From Phaeosaccion multiseriatum (taxonomy: Eukaryota; Ochrophyta, other classes), in NCBI GenBank assembly GCA_965112735.1, contig OZ218959.1, positions 3,381,102 to 3,445,101 on the forward strand: DNA of 64,000 bases, written 5' to 3'. Below are positions 33,023 through 43,730 of this stretch, one piece after another; positions within the stretch are counted from its first letter, which is position 1, and each line of letters opens with the position of its first letter. The position numbers and the translations under genes are program-made. The notes below the pieces were generated by a model. That model was not told where the DNA came from, ran no database searches, and was given only the letters and a program-made list of their open reading frames with translations.

Positions 33023-34575
33023 TCAGAGCTTGACGGGTTGGCCTGACGCGGAGGAGTCCTTGCAAGCCTTGCCGATGATGTACGCAGCCATGCCGTCGGC
33101 AACCCCCACAGGCACCGGCGTGTCGTTCTACAGGTAATGGTACAAGGGGTGAGGCCATGCGTCATTGTTGTTGTTGTTGTCTCCGTTTCGCAAGATACGC
33201 ATACAAGACTCACCTGGCAGCAGTCCACAAAGGTCTCCATCTCGCGGCTGTAGGCGGCGGCGTAGCGGTCCATGAAGAAGGACATGGGCTTGTCAGCCGA
33301 CACGGCGGTGTCGTTGAACACCTGAGGGAGAGAGAGCACAAGGAGGGGGGGGGGCTTGTTAAGGGCGGTTCGTTGGTGGGAGGGTTTCCCTTGTGGGGGG
33401 GGGAGTGGAGTACCTGGCACGAGTTCTCGTGGCGGTTGTTGCTCTGGATCATCCCGCCGCTGCCAAATACCTGAGGGCGAAAGCGCAGCACACAAGATTA
33501 GTTTCATAGAGCACCACAAGACCGTGTATTGTACGAAAGCAAGCACACTGAGACTTTCCACCCACCTCCACACGCTGGTCGTAGCCGTAGACCGCCTTTC
33601 GGCTGTTGTCCACAGTGACCACCACTCCGTTCTTGAATGTCAGCACCGCCAGCGAAGAGTCAATGTCTCCGGCCTCCCCGATCTCCGGGTCCACCTTGCA
33701 TGACCCTACGCAGAACACAGATTCCACTTCGTCGCCCACGAGGAAGCGAGCAATATCAAAGTCATGCACCGCCATGTCGTTGTGCAGCCCGCCTGACACC
33801 TTCACGTAGGCAATTGGGGGCGGCCCGGGGTCCCGGGACACAATGTGCACGCGGTGCATCTCCCCCACCTCTCCGTCGGCGATGCCCTTCTTGACCCGCA
33901 TAAAGTTGCTGTCGAAGCGGCGGTTGAAGGCCACAAAACACTTCACCCCGGTGGCGTCCACCTTTGGATCGGGGGGGACATACAGAGAAAATGCGGCAAT
34001 TGAGTGAAGCGCTCACAGACTTTCCTCGGTGCTGAGTAGCGCGTTCGGTACCCACCTTCGCTTTGACCGATTCGATGATCTTCAGGTCGAGGGAGATGGG
34101 TTTCTCGCAAAAGATGGCCTGATAGAAGAAGCAAGGCACAATTCGTTTGTCAAAGCTCTGTGCGTACTACACACCATGTACGTGCGTGTGGCTGCTGCCC
34201 TGCTGTCTGAGGAGGCCTCCACCCTGCCAGCTTACCTTGCCCGCATCAGCCGCGGCCATGATCTGCTCGGCGTGTTGGTCTGTGGGCGCGTCAGAGGGCG
34301 GAGAAGGGTGTGAGCTTAGCGCGTGGGCAATGAAGGCATGCCTAAATAAGCCCTTCGCGTACCCGTTGGTGAGCAGATGATCACTGCGTCCACCTCTGGG
34401 TCGTTGATGAGCTCGAGAGGGTCCTTCGTTGTCTGTACCAGGAAAAACAAGGGGGGGCGGGGCTGTCAGATGAATTCGTGGACTTGCCCATGCCCTCCTC
34501 GCTCTCGATATAGTCGTGTGAGTATCGTGCGAGCCTGAGAGGAGGGGGAAGCACCTGTCCCAGTGAATATGGTCT

Positions 34576-34614
<39 letters not shown>

Positions 34615-35202
34615 GCGTGTGTCTGTGCGTGTGTGAGGGGCGGAGCTCTTGCGCTCATCGCTCTCAATGTCAGCATTGTGCGAGTCTTGGAGAGAGGAAG
34701 CACATATCCTGCGGCCTGCCCCAGCTGAAATGGATGAGGTGTCCAGCTCTATGCTCGACACTTACCTTGGGGATGCTGTACATCTTGGACACCTTCTCGA
34801 GGGCAGGCTCATACACGTCGCAGATCATGTGCACCACCGCCTGGGACACAGCACGTGGAGAGACGGCAGGTAGGCAAGTCGCATGGGTTTGGGACAAGGT
34901 GCTCTGCCCCCGAGAGGGGCGCTACACGGGGCACGCCGAGAGACGTCTCACCTTGGTGGGCAGCGAAGCTGCAGGAGGATGAGGCAGGACGAGAGGCGGG
35001 CAGTCCCGAGTTAGTTCAGGGGCAGAGGGGGGGGGGGGGGACTTCAGCGTCGCCCAGAGGGGGCGGGAGAGGCAGGTGGGTTCAAGAAGACAACAAAGAT
35101 TCCCTGACTGAGCAAGATCTTACCGACTGAGGCACAGTGGCATTGGCCGATCCGGCCAACTCCGATGATGCCGACCTTCAGGAGGGGGGGGGAAGAAGCC
35201 AT
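33023..35202 (-). CDS. Gfo/Idh/MocA oxidoreductase, inositol 2-dehydrogenase-like, 10 exons
   Basis: Exons 35202-35124, 34968-34952, 34840-34766, 34423-34363, 34279-34236, 34118-34056, 33961-33566, 33470-33414, 33321-33214 and 33127-33023 join in phase to 334 residues, the normal length of the family. The N-terminus has the Rossmann motif GIIGVGRIGQ, then AVIICSPT, and AIFCEKPIS with the conserved E-K-P. The substrate half has FNRRFDSNF, GGLHNDMAVHDFDIARFL with the catalytic Asp-x-x-x-His region, and VFGSGGMI. Such enzymes oxidise myo-inositol or related cyclitols and sugars using NAD(P). Exact substrate is inferred from the resemblance to IolG. Exon 2 is only 17 nt, and without it the frame is lost. 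Confidence 0.88.
34577..34623. repeat. (TG)n dinucleotide repeat in an oxidoreductase intron
   Basis: A TG run with CG interruptions at its right end lies in the intron between exons 3 and 4 of the minus-strand oxidoreductase gene, where it reads as (CA)n. Confidence 0.95.
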
Positions 35203-35420
35203 TGTCTCAAAGGGGTGGGGTTGTGAAGAGGCTTGAGCAAGAGAAGAAAAAAAGTCCACGTAGAGCTCTCCTCCCCCTTCAACTTGTTCATGTCGAGGTG
35301 CTCGATAAAAAAATCGATGTGGCGGTTATCGACTCGCTCAAGTTGTTCTACCCAACATCTTTGTGTGTGTGTTGGCTGTGCTGCTCGCCGCTGCCTGCTG
35401 CTGCTTGCTGCTACTGCTAC

Positions 35421-35456
<36 letters not shown>

Positions 35457-35566
35457 GCTGTGCTTCAGCTGGCGCTGCCCCGGGCGTCGGGACTACCATA
35501 CGACGTGAAAAACTGTTAGTGATTTCCACCCCGGCGCCCGAGTTGGCTTCTTGGTAGCATCGAAAC
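35203..35566. promoter_or_regulatory. Divergent spacer with (CTG)n tract
   Basis: The 364 bases between the oxidoreductase (-) and PKA (+) starts contain a CTG/CTA-CTG tract at about 35396-35455. No protein-coding feature is supported. The promoter role is inferred from layout. Confidence 0.35.
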
Positions 35567-37313
35567 ATGTTCAAGGCGCTGTCGAGGAACATCTCAAAGG
35601 TACTGGTTGATCTCTGCGTCAGAAACCTGCGCCTGGTGTTTGGTTACAGCCCCTGTGTCGGGAAGAAACCAAGACCATAACCATCCTCCCGGCCGTGCCT
35701 CGTGTGTTCTCTTCTCTCTCGCGGCGTCCTCTCAGCTCGGGGGCGGCAAAGGAGATGGAGATGACGATAGGTCAGAGTTCTCCCCTCGTACCCGAACACG
35801 GTTCGGGCTAGATGATTTCGACGTCATGGAAACTCTCGGTGAGTGAGTGCCTTCTCCTTTGCACTGGAGCAATAGGATTATTGAGTACGTAGCAGCGGTC
35901 TTGGGCCTCGAGTGAGCGAGTCGGAGCACTAGAGGTCTCCTGAGGCAGCAAAAATTGGGTTGGCTTCGGTAGAGACCCGCTGCCTATCCCCACCTGCTGA
36001 CTGGATGATGATGATCGAATGTTCCCCGCTCGTGCCGTGTGTGGGTGCAACACAAACGTCTGTCCTCTCCTTCCAGGGACGGGCACCTTCGGGCGGGTTA
36101 GGCTGGTTCGCCACCTTAACAACGGCAAATATTACGCATTGAAGATATCCAAGAAGGTGGGTTGCATGTGGCCCCCCTGGTGTGGTAGGGCTTCCGGGAC
36201 TCAACACGCCTCTCTTCTTCTCTCACTGGCTGGCGCTCACGCAGGCCGCCATCATTCGAATGAAGCAAGTGGAGCACATCAAGAACGAGGTGTCCCTGCT
36301 AAGCAGCATCGAGCATCCCGCGATTGTGAACATGTACGTGAGGGGGGGTATTTGGGAGCGGCATGACAAGCATTGTGCACGAACGGCCCTCTGACGGACC
36401 ACCTCTCTACCTCCCACCGACAGGTTCGGGCACTTTATGGATGCGACCAAGCTGTACCTGGTGATGGAGTTTGTTGATGGGGGTGAACTCTTCTCTCACC
36501 TACGTGCCGCTGTCAGGTGAGAGGCAGCACGATGGAGGCGTTTTGGGCCCTCCACGTGTGTCTGACTCCTCGTCCGCCCTGCCTTTATCAGGTTCCCCGA
36601 TCACCAGGGAAAGATCTACACGGCAGAGATCGTGCTGGCCTTTACCTATCTCCACAGCCTTAATATTGTTTACCGAGACCTCAAACCAGAGGTGGGTGGG
36701 TGGGTCCTCGTACCGGGCTTTTGTCTTCTTTCGAGAAAGAGGTCTCGTGTCCAACCCTCTTTTCCCCTCCTCCACTTGCGTCGCCCAGAACCTGCTCATT
36801 ACGCGGCAAGGACGGATCAAGGTAACAGATTTTGGCTTCGCCAAGGTCGTAGAAGACAGGTAGGTCTACAGTCTACACGGTAGAAGAAGGGCTCGACAAG
36901 GCGGTATACCACCACCGCCGCAAGTAACCCGCGTGCCTGCCTGCCATTGTGACTTGCCCGTGCACAGGACTTGGACGCTATGCGGGACTCCAGAGTACCT
37001 GGCGCCAGAGATCATTCAGGTTGGTCCTCAAACCAAAGGCAACGAACTGACTCTGTGTAGCACATTGCGGACCGTCTGCTAACCTCCTTCCTTCTCTATT
37101 TCCTCACCGCCCTACCAGAGTAAAGGGCACGGCAAGAGCGTGGACTGGTGGGCGCTTGGAGTGCTCATCCATGAGGTGCGTCGCTGGCTGAAGCAAGCCC
37201 TCCCCTCCGGTCGCCTGTGCCAGTCACCGTGTGTGTTTGAGAGAGCAAGTGCTCACACGGTGAGGGACCTTTGTGGACAAGACCGTTTGGAATTGAAGCC
37301 CCCCCCCCCCGCC

Positions 37314-37351
<38 letters not shown>

Positions 37352-37959
37352 TTGACACCAGATGCTTGCGGGCTACCCGCCCTTCTACGACGACAACCCG
37401 ATTGGGATTTACCAAAAGATCTTAGCCGGGAGGCTGGATGTACCTCGCCACATATCTCCAACCGCCAAGGATCTCGTCAAGAAGCTCCTTACTATAGATA
37501 GGACAAAGCGAATCGGTGAGCTGGGTTGGGTGTCCCCCTTTGGCCCTGGCCTCTTGTTGTTCCTTCTCTCTCTACTCTCTGTTGTCTCCCTCTCCCGCTT
37601 CCTCTCTCCTCTCTCTCTGTCTGTCTCTCTCTCTGTCCCTGTCTCTGTCTCTCACCATGTGTCTCCCTCTCTCACACGCGCACACATGTTGTCCCGCTGA
37701 TAATCACCTTGTCTACTCTTCCTCGCGTTTAATAGGCTGCATGAAAGGCGGACCAAAGGCAATAAAGGAGCACAAGTGGTTTGCTGGACTGGACTGGGAG
37801 GCAGTTTTCCACGGCCAGATTGAGCCCCCCTTCCTGCCCAAGGTGCAAGGTGCGGGAGACAGCTCCAATTTCGAGAGCTATCCCGAGTCCGTGGAGGATG
37901 GAGGGAATGTGCTTTCGGCCGACGAGCGAGCCCTGTTTGATGAGCTGGACAGGTACTGA
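35567..37959 (+). CDS. cAMP-dependent protein kinase catalytic subunit (PKA-C), 11 exons
   Basis: Exons 35567-35599, 35736-35838, 36077-36156, 36245-36333, 36424-36516, 36592-36691, 36789-36859, 36968-37019, 37119-37175, 37362-37515 and 37736-37959 join in phase to 351 residues, the length of mammalian PKA-C. The protein begins [11 protein letters not shown] and has the glycine loop [48 protein letters not shown] and the activation segment [15 protein letters not shown] with the T-loop threonine. The C-terminal AGC tail follows [13 protein letters not shown]. It ends DELDRY without the usual terminal F-x-x-F, so its own hydrophobic motif is reduced. PKA-C is held by regulatory subunits until cAMP binds. 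The eleven exons are separated by introns of roughly 76-240 bases. Confidence 0.95.
37317..37349. repeat. (TC)n repeat in PKA intron 9
   Basis: A 33-base CT run forms the polypyrimidine tract of this intron and is preceded by a C-run near 37301. Confidence 0.93.
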
Positions 37960-38712
37960 GGCCAGTATTCGAGCCGCCACGGTGCAGCAGCGGTGTGTAC
38001 AGTAGCAGCGCACCTTTGGATTTGACCGGCCTAAGCGCCTTCCGTGCAGACAGGAATGCACGGCAGGACACGCCAGAGGGACGAGCCCGAATGGCGAGAG
38101 TCTCTTCGTGCGCTATAAATATCATTACATTTATATTCAATCCTTCAATCCTTTCGGCCCCTGACAAGGTTCTGGGTTCCAGGTTCTGGCCGGCGCCAGC
38201 CGGCCGGGTTCCAGGTTCTGGCCGGCGCCAGCCGGCCGGGTTCCAGGTTCTGGCCGGCGCCAGCCGGCCAGGTTCCAGGTTCTGGCCGGCGCCAGCCGGC
38301 CAGGTTCCAGGTTCTGGGGGAACGCCATGTAATAAGGCAATGATAAAGTGAGCCACCTAGGATGTGGGACAGACCACACACCCAGACAACCAACAGCAAG
38401 GGGTTCGTATCCTATGTTGAGCGTGTATTAGCTTTCTTTATCAATCTCACTTCCTATCTATCCTTCTCCTGCGACATGCAGCCATGCCGTTCATATGAAG
38501 CACGTGTTCCCCAACTGGCGACAATCCGGATTCGAACATACCAAACACCTTTGAGACTCCACAAAAGGCCAACCTTCTCTCTCTCCCAGCCTTCTTGTAT
38601 TACTTCGATTACTTATATGGACACCAACTACACTTATGTTCCTCATGCTACCTAACTTCTCCCCTCATGCCTCTGGCAAAACTCGCTGTACTCTGTTCTC
38701 GGCATTCTGTTG
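37960..38712. other. Intergenic region carrying a 32-base tandem repeat
   Basis: Apart from the tandem repeat at 38161-38320 the 750 bases are AT-rich to neutral with no supported gene. A tRNA-like GGATTCGAAC near 38527 was checked and lacks a matching T stem. Confidence 0.45.
38161..38320. repeat. 32-base tandem repeat with GC-rich hairpin (dispersed family, copy 1)
   Basis: GGTTCCAGGTTCTGG followed by GGCCGGC-GCCA-GCCGGCC recurs every 32 bases, with GTTCC starts at 38176, 38208, 38240, 38272 and 38304. Each unit contains a perfect 7-base stem with a 4-base loop. The left flank is TTTCGGCCCCTGACAAGG. Confidence 0.95.
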
Positions 38713-41700
38713 ATGGTCAAAGTACAGCACGTGCCGGCGACATGCACAGTTGTCCTGCGAGATGCTCGCCTCAAGGATACCGGCGGAGTGGCAGTAGTAG
38801 GCGACTGTGTGTACATTTGCAGCAGCAGAGACAACAAGTTGTACGTTGTTCACGTCAAGGAGTCATTGACAGGGTCTCACGAGACGCGCGATTTTGACGA
38901 GGGCCGGGATGGGATTGACACTGTGGAAGGTGGGGCGGGTGTGCCAGGGAGGAAGAAGAAAGCCGAGCTCAAGATAGTGCAGACACTGCAGCAAAGTCAA
39001 GGTGACGCCCCAGGGAAGGTCGTTGAGCACTTCATGCCGCTTCGGAGTCCCATTGCGGTGTGTGTAGGCTTGGGCTCGGACAAGGACTACGATCTTTTCG
39101 TGTCTCAGCAGCTGCCGGGGCGTAAAGGGGGGCTCGTTCAGCTCTCCTTTCGAGCGCGCGACCCCACCTCTGCCCTTTGCACTGTGGTCGCCTCGCTTCC
39201 CGGAGAGCCGGCAGGTGTGACTGCTCTTTCGGCTTCTTGTAGTGCAGTACTCGTGGATAGGTCCTTGTTCGTGTTGGACAGATCTTCCCGACAAGACGAA
39301 GAAAAGGAGGGGTGAGAAGAGCAGAAGGAGGAAGAGGAGGAGGAGAAGGTAGAGGAGGAGGAGGAGAAGGAGGAGGAGGAGGAGGAGGAGGAGGAGGAGG
39401 AGGAGGAGGAGGAGGAGGAGGAGGAGAAGGAGGAGAAGGAGGCGGAGGGGGGGGGAAGGGGACAGGGGGCGGAGGTGGAGGAGGAGAAGGATTCTGCAGA
39501 GACGGTCGAAGCGCGGAATGAGCATCGCACGAGGAGCAGAGCTGGAGGAGAGTCTAGGGGGGTGAGGGGGGGGGCGGGAGAGGGTGGAGGGCATCTATTG
39601 CTCGCAGTGGAGAGCGTTGGCGAGGCGCCCTGTGGATTGCATGCAGCACCGACTGAGGTGTCCGAAGATGCGGATGCGAGACACGTCATGTACGTGGTTG
39701 ATCAAGGCGACCACTCCGTCAAGATGTTGTGGCAGAGTGCTGCCACAGAGCAATGGACTGTACGTGTGGTGGCAGGCGGCATCGGCAACGACAAAGCGGG
39801 CAAGAGCACTGGGAGCGGCACGGCCAAAATGGTCGCTCTCTTCAAACCTACCTGGGGCTGCTTCCTTGGTGGGAAGAGCTTCCTGTTCTCAGACAGTGGC
39901 ACACAGTGTATCCGGCTTCTTACGGACATGTACCCTCTAGCGGAGCGCCTTCTTCCAATGCTCCGGCGCTTGGCCGAGGCGTACCAGCTCCTCCCTTCCT
40001 GCGCTGTTGACGGCGTGGACATGCACAGAAATGCCAAGTCATTGACCGAGTCTGCAGCCAAGATGGCCTCTGTGCACCTCCACGTCGAAAAGCTGGCAGA
40101 GGACGCCGCAAAGCGGACCGGGAAGTCGCTCGCATCCGTTCAGGGGCCCGAGAGCGCCATCTCGCCTTCGCTAAGGAAGAGCATCAAGTGCGCCGTCATC
40201 GCCTTCTCGAAGCTGATGAAGAGGCTGAAGGAGGAGGTGAGTCACAAGTGCCACGACACGACGGAGGGGAAGAGCCCACTGCCTGTCTGCCTTGCTATTT
40301 TTTATCTTGCGCTGACATTTCCCCCATCTCCCCCTCCTCTTATATCGATGCTCCCTTGCTCCACTTTGGGTCTCTCTTGTCCTGCAGGGAGTGCCTGCAC
40401 GTGTGACCGACAAGATTATGGCTAAGGCATTGCTCACCTTAAATGTGGAGACCAGCTTCACGCAGTACCGCAATGGGGGTGGGGGGAACACCAACATTCC
40501 AGATGTGCTCCAAGTGCTTCGACGGCGACAGATTGTCGGGGTTGAGATGGCGAAGCGATGGAGTGGTGGCAGGGGATATGTCTACAACACGGACAGCAGG
40601 TCCAGCGGCCAGCAAACGTTCCGCGGCCACTACCACCACTCTCTCAATTTCAGCAGGCGTGTCGCTGCCCCCGTCTATACATGAGAAGGAAAGTTCCAGC
40701 ACGCTCTCTGTCTCCAGCGGAGCAAGCGACGAGAGAGCAGGAGCTGCGTATACTTCGTCAGGCGGCTCGAATCATGAGGCCATGATGCGTAACGCGGGTC
40801 ACAGACAAGGGAAAGGCCCAAGTTGGTTCTCTTCCCCTGTCAATCGCGTACGACAAGATCGAGAGTCTGGGTGATGACACGTCTGGGTATAAGCCAGGTT
40901 CGAGCAGCTTCAGGGGTGGAGGGGGGGGGCAGAGCAGCACGGGCACCCAGATCGTGCACCAAGAGGGAGATCTGGTCTACGTGAAGGCTGCGAATGGCTC
41001 GGGCAATGAGCTCTTCTTTGTGGTCCAGCTAAGAGAAGACGTAAAGGAGGCGTACAAAAAGGTCCGCAGAGGAGCTGGAAAGACAGGGAAGATGGGAAAG
41101 ACAGTAGAGCCTTCACACCCGGGCGTGCGACATTTTTTCAAGGGCAGCGCAGGTGGGGATGAAGCAAAGCGTGGCTCCGGTGATGTGGTATACAACTACA
41201 CCCATGATGCAAGCGTGAAGGTGGAGGCGATTTATGGTGCGTTGACTTCGTTCGGCAACGCGGCCTACCAGTACGAAGGCTTCTCAGTTGGGACGGAGGG
41301 AAAGCAAAAAAAGAAGGGCAAGAAGAAGGGAGGGAAGGGTCAAAGCGCTTTGTCAGTCCCCTCTGATGTCGCCACCACCAGCCCGACCATGCAGACACTT
41401 TTGACCAGGCGCTTGATGCGCTTTACCATCACGGAGGAGGAGCATGACAGCATCGTCGGTATTGTCAATGACTCAAGCAAAGAGGATATCGACAGGCAGA
41501 ATCGAGGCTTACGCGAAGCAGATGAGGAGGAGGAGGTCGCATCAGAAGACGAGGACAGTGAAGACGAGGGAGAAGAAAGCACGCCTCATCAGCGCAAGCT
41601 GGGAGTTATGGTCAGCACGAGGTCGTCCCGGGGCCGGTCGACAGGGGCGCCAGTGAGTTACAGAGATTTGCATCTACAAGAAGAGGAGGGGAGGGACAGT

Positions 41701-41860
41701 GTGTGTGGTGTGCAGGCAGGACGTCACAGAGGAGCGTCCACACATGCTGCTATGTGATACTGACGCGTGTGGTGGAGAGTATCACCTCGGCTGTGCGACG
41801 CCTCCTCTCACTGAGGTACCTGGGGGGGATTGGTTTTGTCCGGCGTGCCGCGAAGGGTAG
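38713..41860 (+). CDS. Beta-propeller-like / PHD-finger protein; reading frame not fully resolved
   Basis: Coding-type sequence runs through the region but not in one simple model. Bases 38713-39312 encode a propeller-like segment (TGGVAVVGDCVYICS, DNKLYVVHV) ending at TGA 39313-39315. The same frame then continues through a Glu-rich GGA repeat to about 40236, with an NHL-like block (MYVVDQGDHSVKML, FKPTWGCFLGGKSFLFSDSG). A good intron (40237-40387) leads to NIPDVLQVLRRRQIVGVEM. Further on, about 40807-41650, is GDLVYVKAANGSGNELFFV and a basic then acidic stretch. The end (41695-41860) encodes a C4HC3 PHD finger (VCVVCRQD, HMLLCDTDACGGEYHLGC, DWFCPAC) in a shifted frame. Extra introns, sequencing errors or decay could explain the breaks. 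PHD fingers read histone H3 tails, so chromatin is a plausible site. Confidence 0.55.
39318..39475. repeat. (GGA)n-rich purine tract encoding Glu/Lys or lying in an intron
   Basis: The tract is mostly GAG/GGA/AAG on the plus strand with a G-run near 39447. In the frame shared by the flanking segments it is open and would read as a Glu-rich linker. It is the same trinucleotide as the right-end satellite, but with purines on the plus strand. Confidence 0.9.
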
Positions 41861-42232
41861 GCTAGTAGGTTGGCGCGCGCGAAAGAACTCTGAACTCTCC
41901 ATTATAAAATGTACATGACGTACTATTTTTTTATTATTTGTATACTATTTTGCGGTCCCAGCCACACACGATGGGCACTCAGGGCTGGGCATCAGTCCCT
42001 CTTTCCCTCAGTCACCCCTAACCTGGAACCGAAGAGCTGGGTCAGGTTCCAGGTTCTGGCCGGCGTCAGCCGGCCAGGTTCCAGGTTCTGGCCAGGGTCG
42101 CCTCAGAACCTTGTCAGGGGCCGAATCCTTCGACTCACTAAACATCTGTGATTTCATCCTCGTATCACCACATCTTCCACTCAGCTCGTCCACAGGACAC
42201 ACACAAGCACAGCACAAAGATAAAAATATAAA
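41861..42232. other. Intergenic region with second copy of the dispersed 32-base repeat
   Basis: Besides the repeat (42020-42130), the stretch is AT-rich around 41890-41960 and leads to the RimM start at 42233. No other feature is supported. Confidence 0.45.
42020..42130. repeat. Dispersed repeat copy 2 with inverted flank
   Basis: Two units of GGTTCCAGGTTCTGG occur (the first with GGCCGGCGTCAGCCGGCC), preceded by an inverted ACCTGGAACC at 42020. On the right is CAGAACCTTGTCAGGGGCCG, the reverse complement of the left flank of copy 1 near 38155-38172. The two loci therefore share both the repeat unit and a flank, the flank in opposite orientation. Confidence 0.9.
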
Positions 42233-43684
42233 ATGCGGGTGCCGTCCGTGGTCATCTTATCCTCACTCCTGCGGTCCACAAGGGGTTTCAGCAGCCCTTG
42301 CAGAAGCAGCAGTTGCAGCGGGGTGGGTGTTGTTAGCTTCAGCAGCAGGGCGGCCGCACGAGGCGTGCGGTGCGCTCGGCACGGGGCTACAGCACGAGGA
42401 GCAGCTTCAGGCTTAGGGAGAAGGTCAATAGCAGCACCAGCGGAAGCACAAGATGGGTTCGGCTCGGGTATGGGGAAACACATGGGGAAGAGGCGTCGGA
42501 AGCAGAAGAACAAGTATGCGGAGTTCAGCAAGGCGGACGCTTTGGACCCTGTGAGCCAGAGGCTGGCAGATATTCGAGAGGAAGAGGAGCGTGAGAATAC
42601 GGAAAGGGAAACAGAAAGGGACGCGATACGCGCAGAACTGAGGAAAAGAGGTGCCATAGCCTACCCAGATGAGACTACGATTGATCCCTACGATCCAGCG
42701 ACGTTTGGTTTTCTCGAGGTGGGCACAATCTCTGGGGCCCATGGGGTGAACGGGGAGGTAAAGGTGCGCACGGTGACCGACTTTGGCGCGGAGCGGCTCT
42801 GCCAAGAGGGCGTCAAGCACATGCGAGTGAGTGCTGGGCAGGTGCAGCAGTGGTGGTGGTGGTGGTGGTGGTGGTGGTCGAGGACTATGTGTATACACCC
42901 CCTCACCAAACAGATAGGACGTGTACACACGGGCTCCTCTGACCCCTCTGCGCGCGATGTATTGGTCCCTTCAGGCGCCGGACCGTCGTTTCCCCCGCCC
43001 TGTCGAGCTAGTGTCTGGGAGACAGCAGCAAGAAGATGTCTTCATTGTCCGTATCCGGGGAGTGACTGATCGAGAGCAAGGTAGGATCGATTTTTGAGCG
43101 CGCGACCCCAGCCCCACAGCAGGTGCTCACTTTCATGTGGCGTCGGACATGCCTCCTCCCCCCCCACCCCCAGCGGCTAATCTCCGAGACTACACACTGT
43201 ACGCGTGGGAGACCGACCGGCCGGAGCTGGACACGGACGAGTACATGGTGGGGGACCTTGTGGGGCTCTCGGCCTACGACTTCGCGGACCCAAATCGGCT
43301 CATCGGAAAGGTTTCGAGTGTCGTAATTCGTTCGGACCTCTCGCAATCGGCATTGGTACGACACTCATTCACCCATGGCTTGGGGCACGAATGGGCCTGA
43401 GAATGTTTTTTAGCGACTGATCTCACCCGTCTATACCCCCCTTGCAATCAATTGGACTGTCTCAGGGCCAGGACTTGTTGGAGCTCGATCTCCCCATGGA
43501 AGAGGGCGGAGTGGTGAAGTCGTGCTACATCCCCTTCGTACCCGATATGGTGCCGGAGATTGATATTCCAGCAAAGCTCATGCTGCTGGACTTGCCCGAC
43601 GGGATGCTCGACTTGGCCTTCGTCAAGACGGTCAAATTCAGGATTCGAGGGTTCCTCCCAGGAAGGGTGGTGGGCGACGAGTAA
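42233..43684 (+). CDS. RimM-type ribosome maturation factor, organelle-targeted, 4 exons
   Basis: Exons 42233-42826, 42975-43080, 43174-43355 and 43466-43684 join in phase to 366 residues, about twice the bacterial length. The first ~75 residues are Ser/Arg/Ala-rich with no acidic residue after the first few, suiting an organelle transit peptide. A Lys/Arg and then Glu-rich linker follows. The RimM domain starts at FLEVGTISGAHGVNGEVKV with the family's G-x-x-G-x-H-G-x-x-G-x-x-K-V signature. Exon 3 and 4 encode the PRC-barrel part (YMVGDLVGLSAYD, LIGKVSSVV, LLELDLP, YIPFVPDMVPEIDI). RimM helps mature the 30S head (16S rRNA) with protein S19. Mitochondrion or plastid cannot be told apart, since no signal peptide with Phe is obvious. 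Confidence 0.9.
42846..42879. repeat. (TGG)n repeat in RimM intron 1
   Basis: A short run of about ten TGG units lies just inside the first intron. Confidence 0.9.
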
Positions 43685-43730
43685 AAATGCCGTGTACTAA
43701 AATATATATGTATATTTGTTTTTGAATCAA

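Noticed and set aside
38161-38320. CRISPR array
   Set aside because: The units are contiguous 32-base tandem repeats with no unique spacers, in a eukaryotic gene context.
38515-38560. Possible tRNA gene because of GGATTCGAAC (B-box-like, minus strand)
   Set aside because: The bases flanking the putative T loop do not pair into a stem, and no A box or anticodon stem was found at the expected distance.
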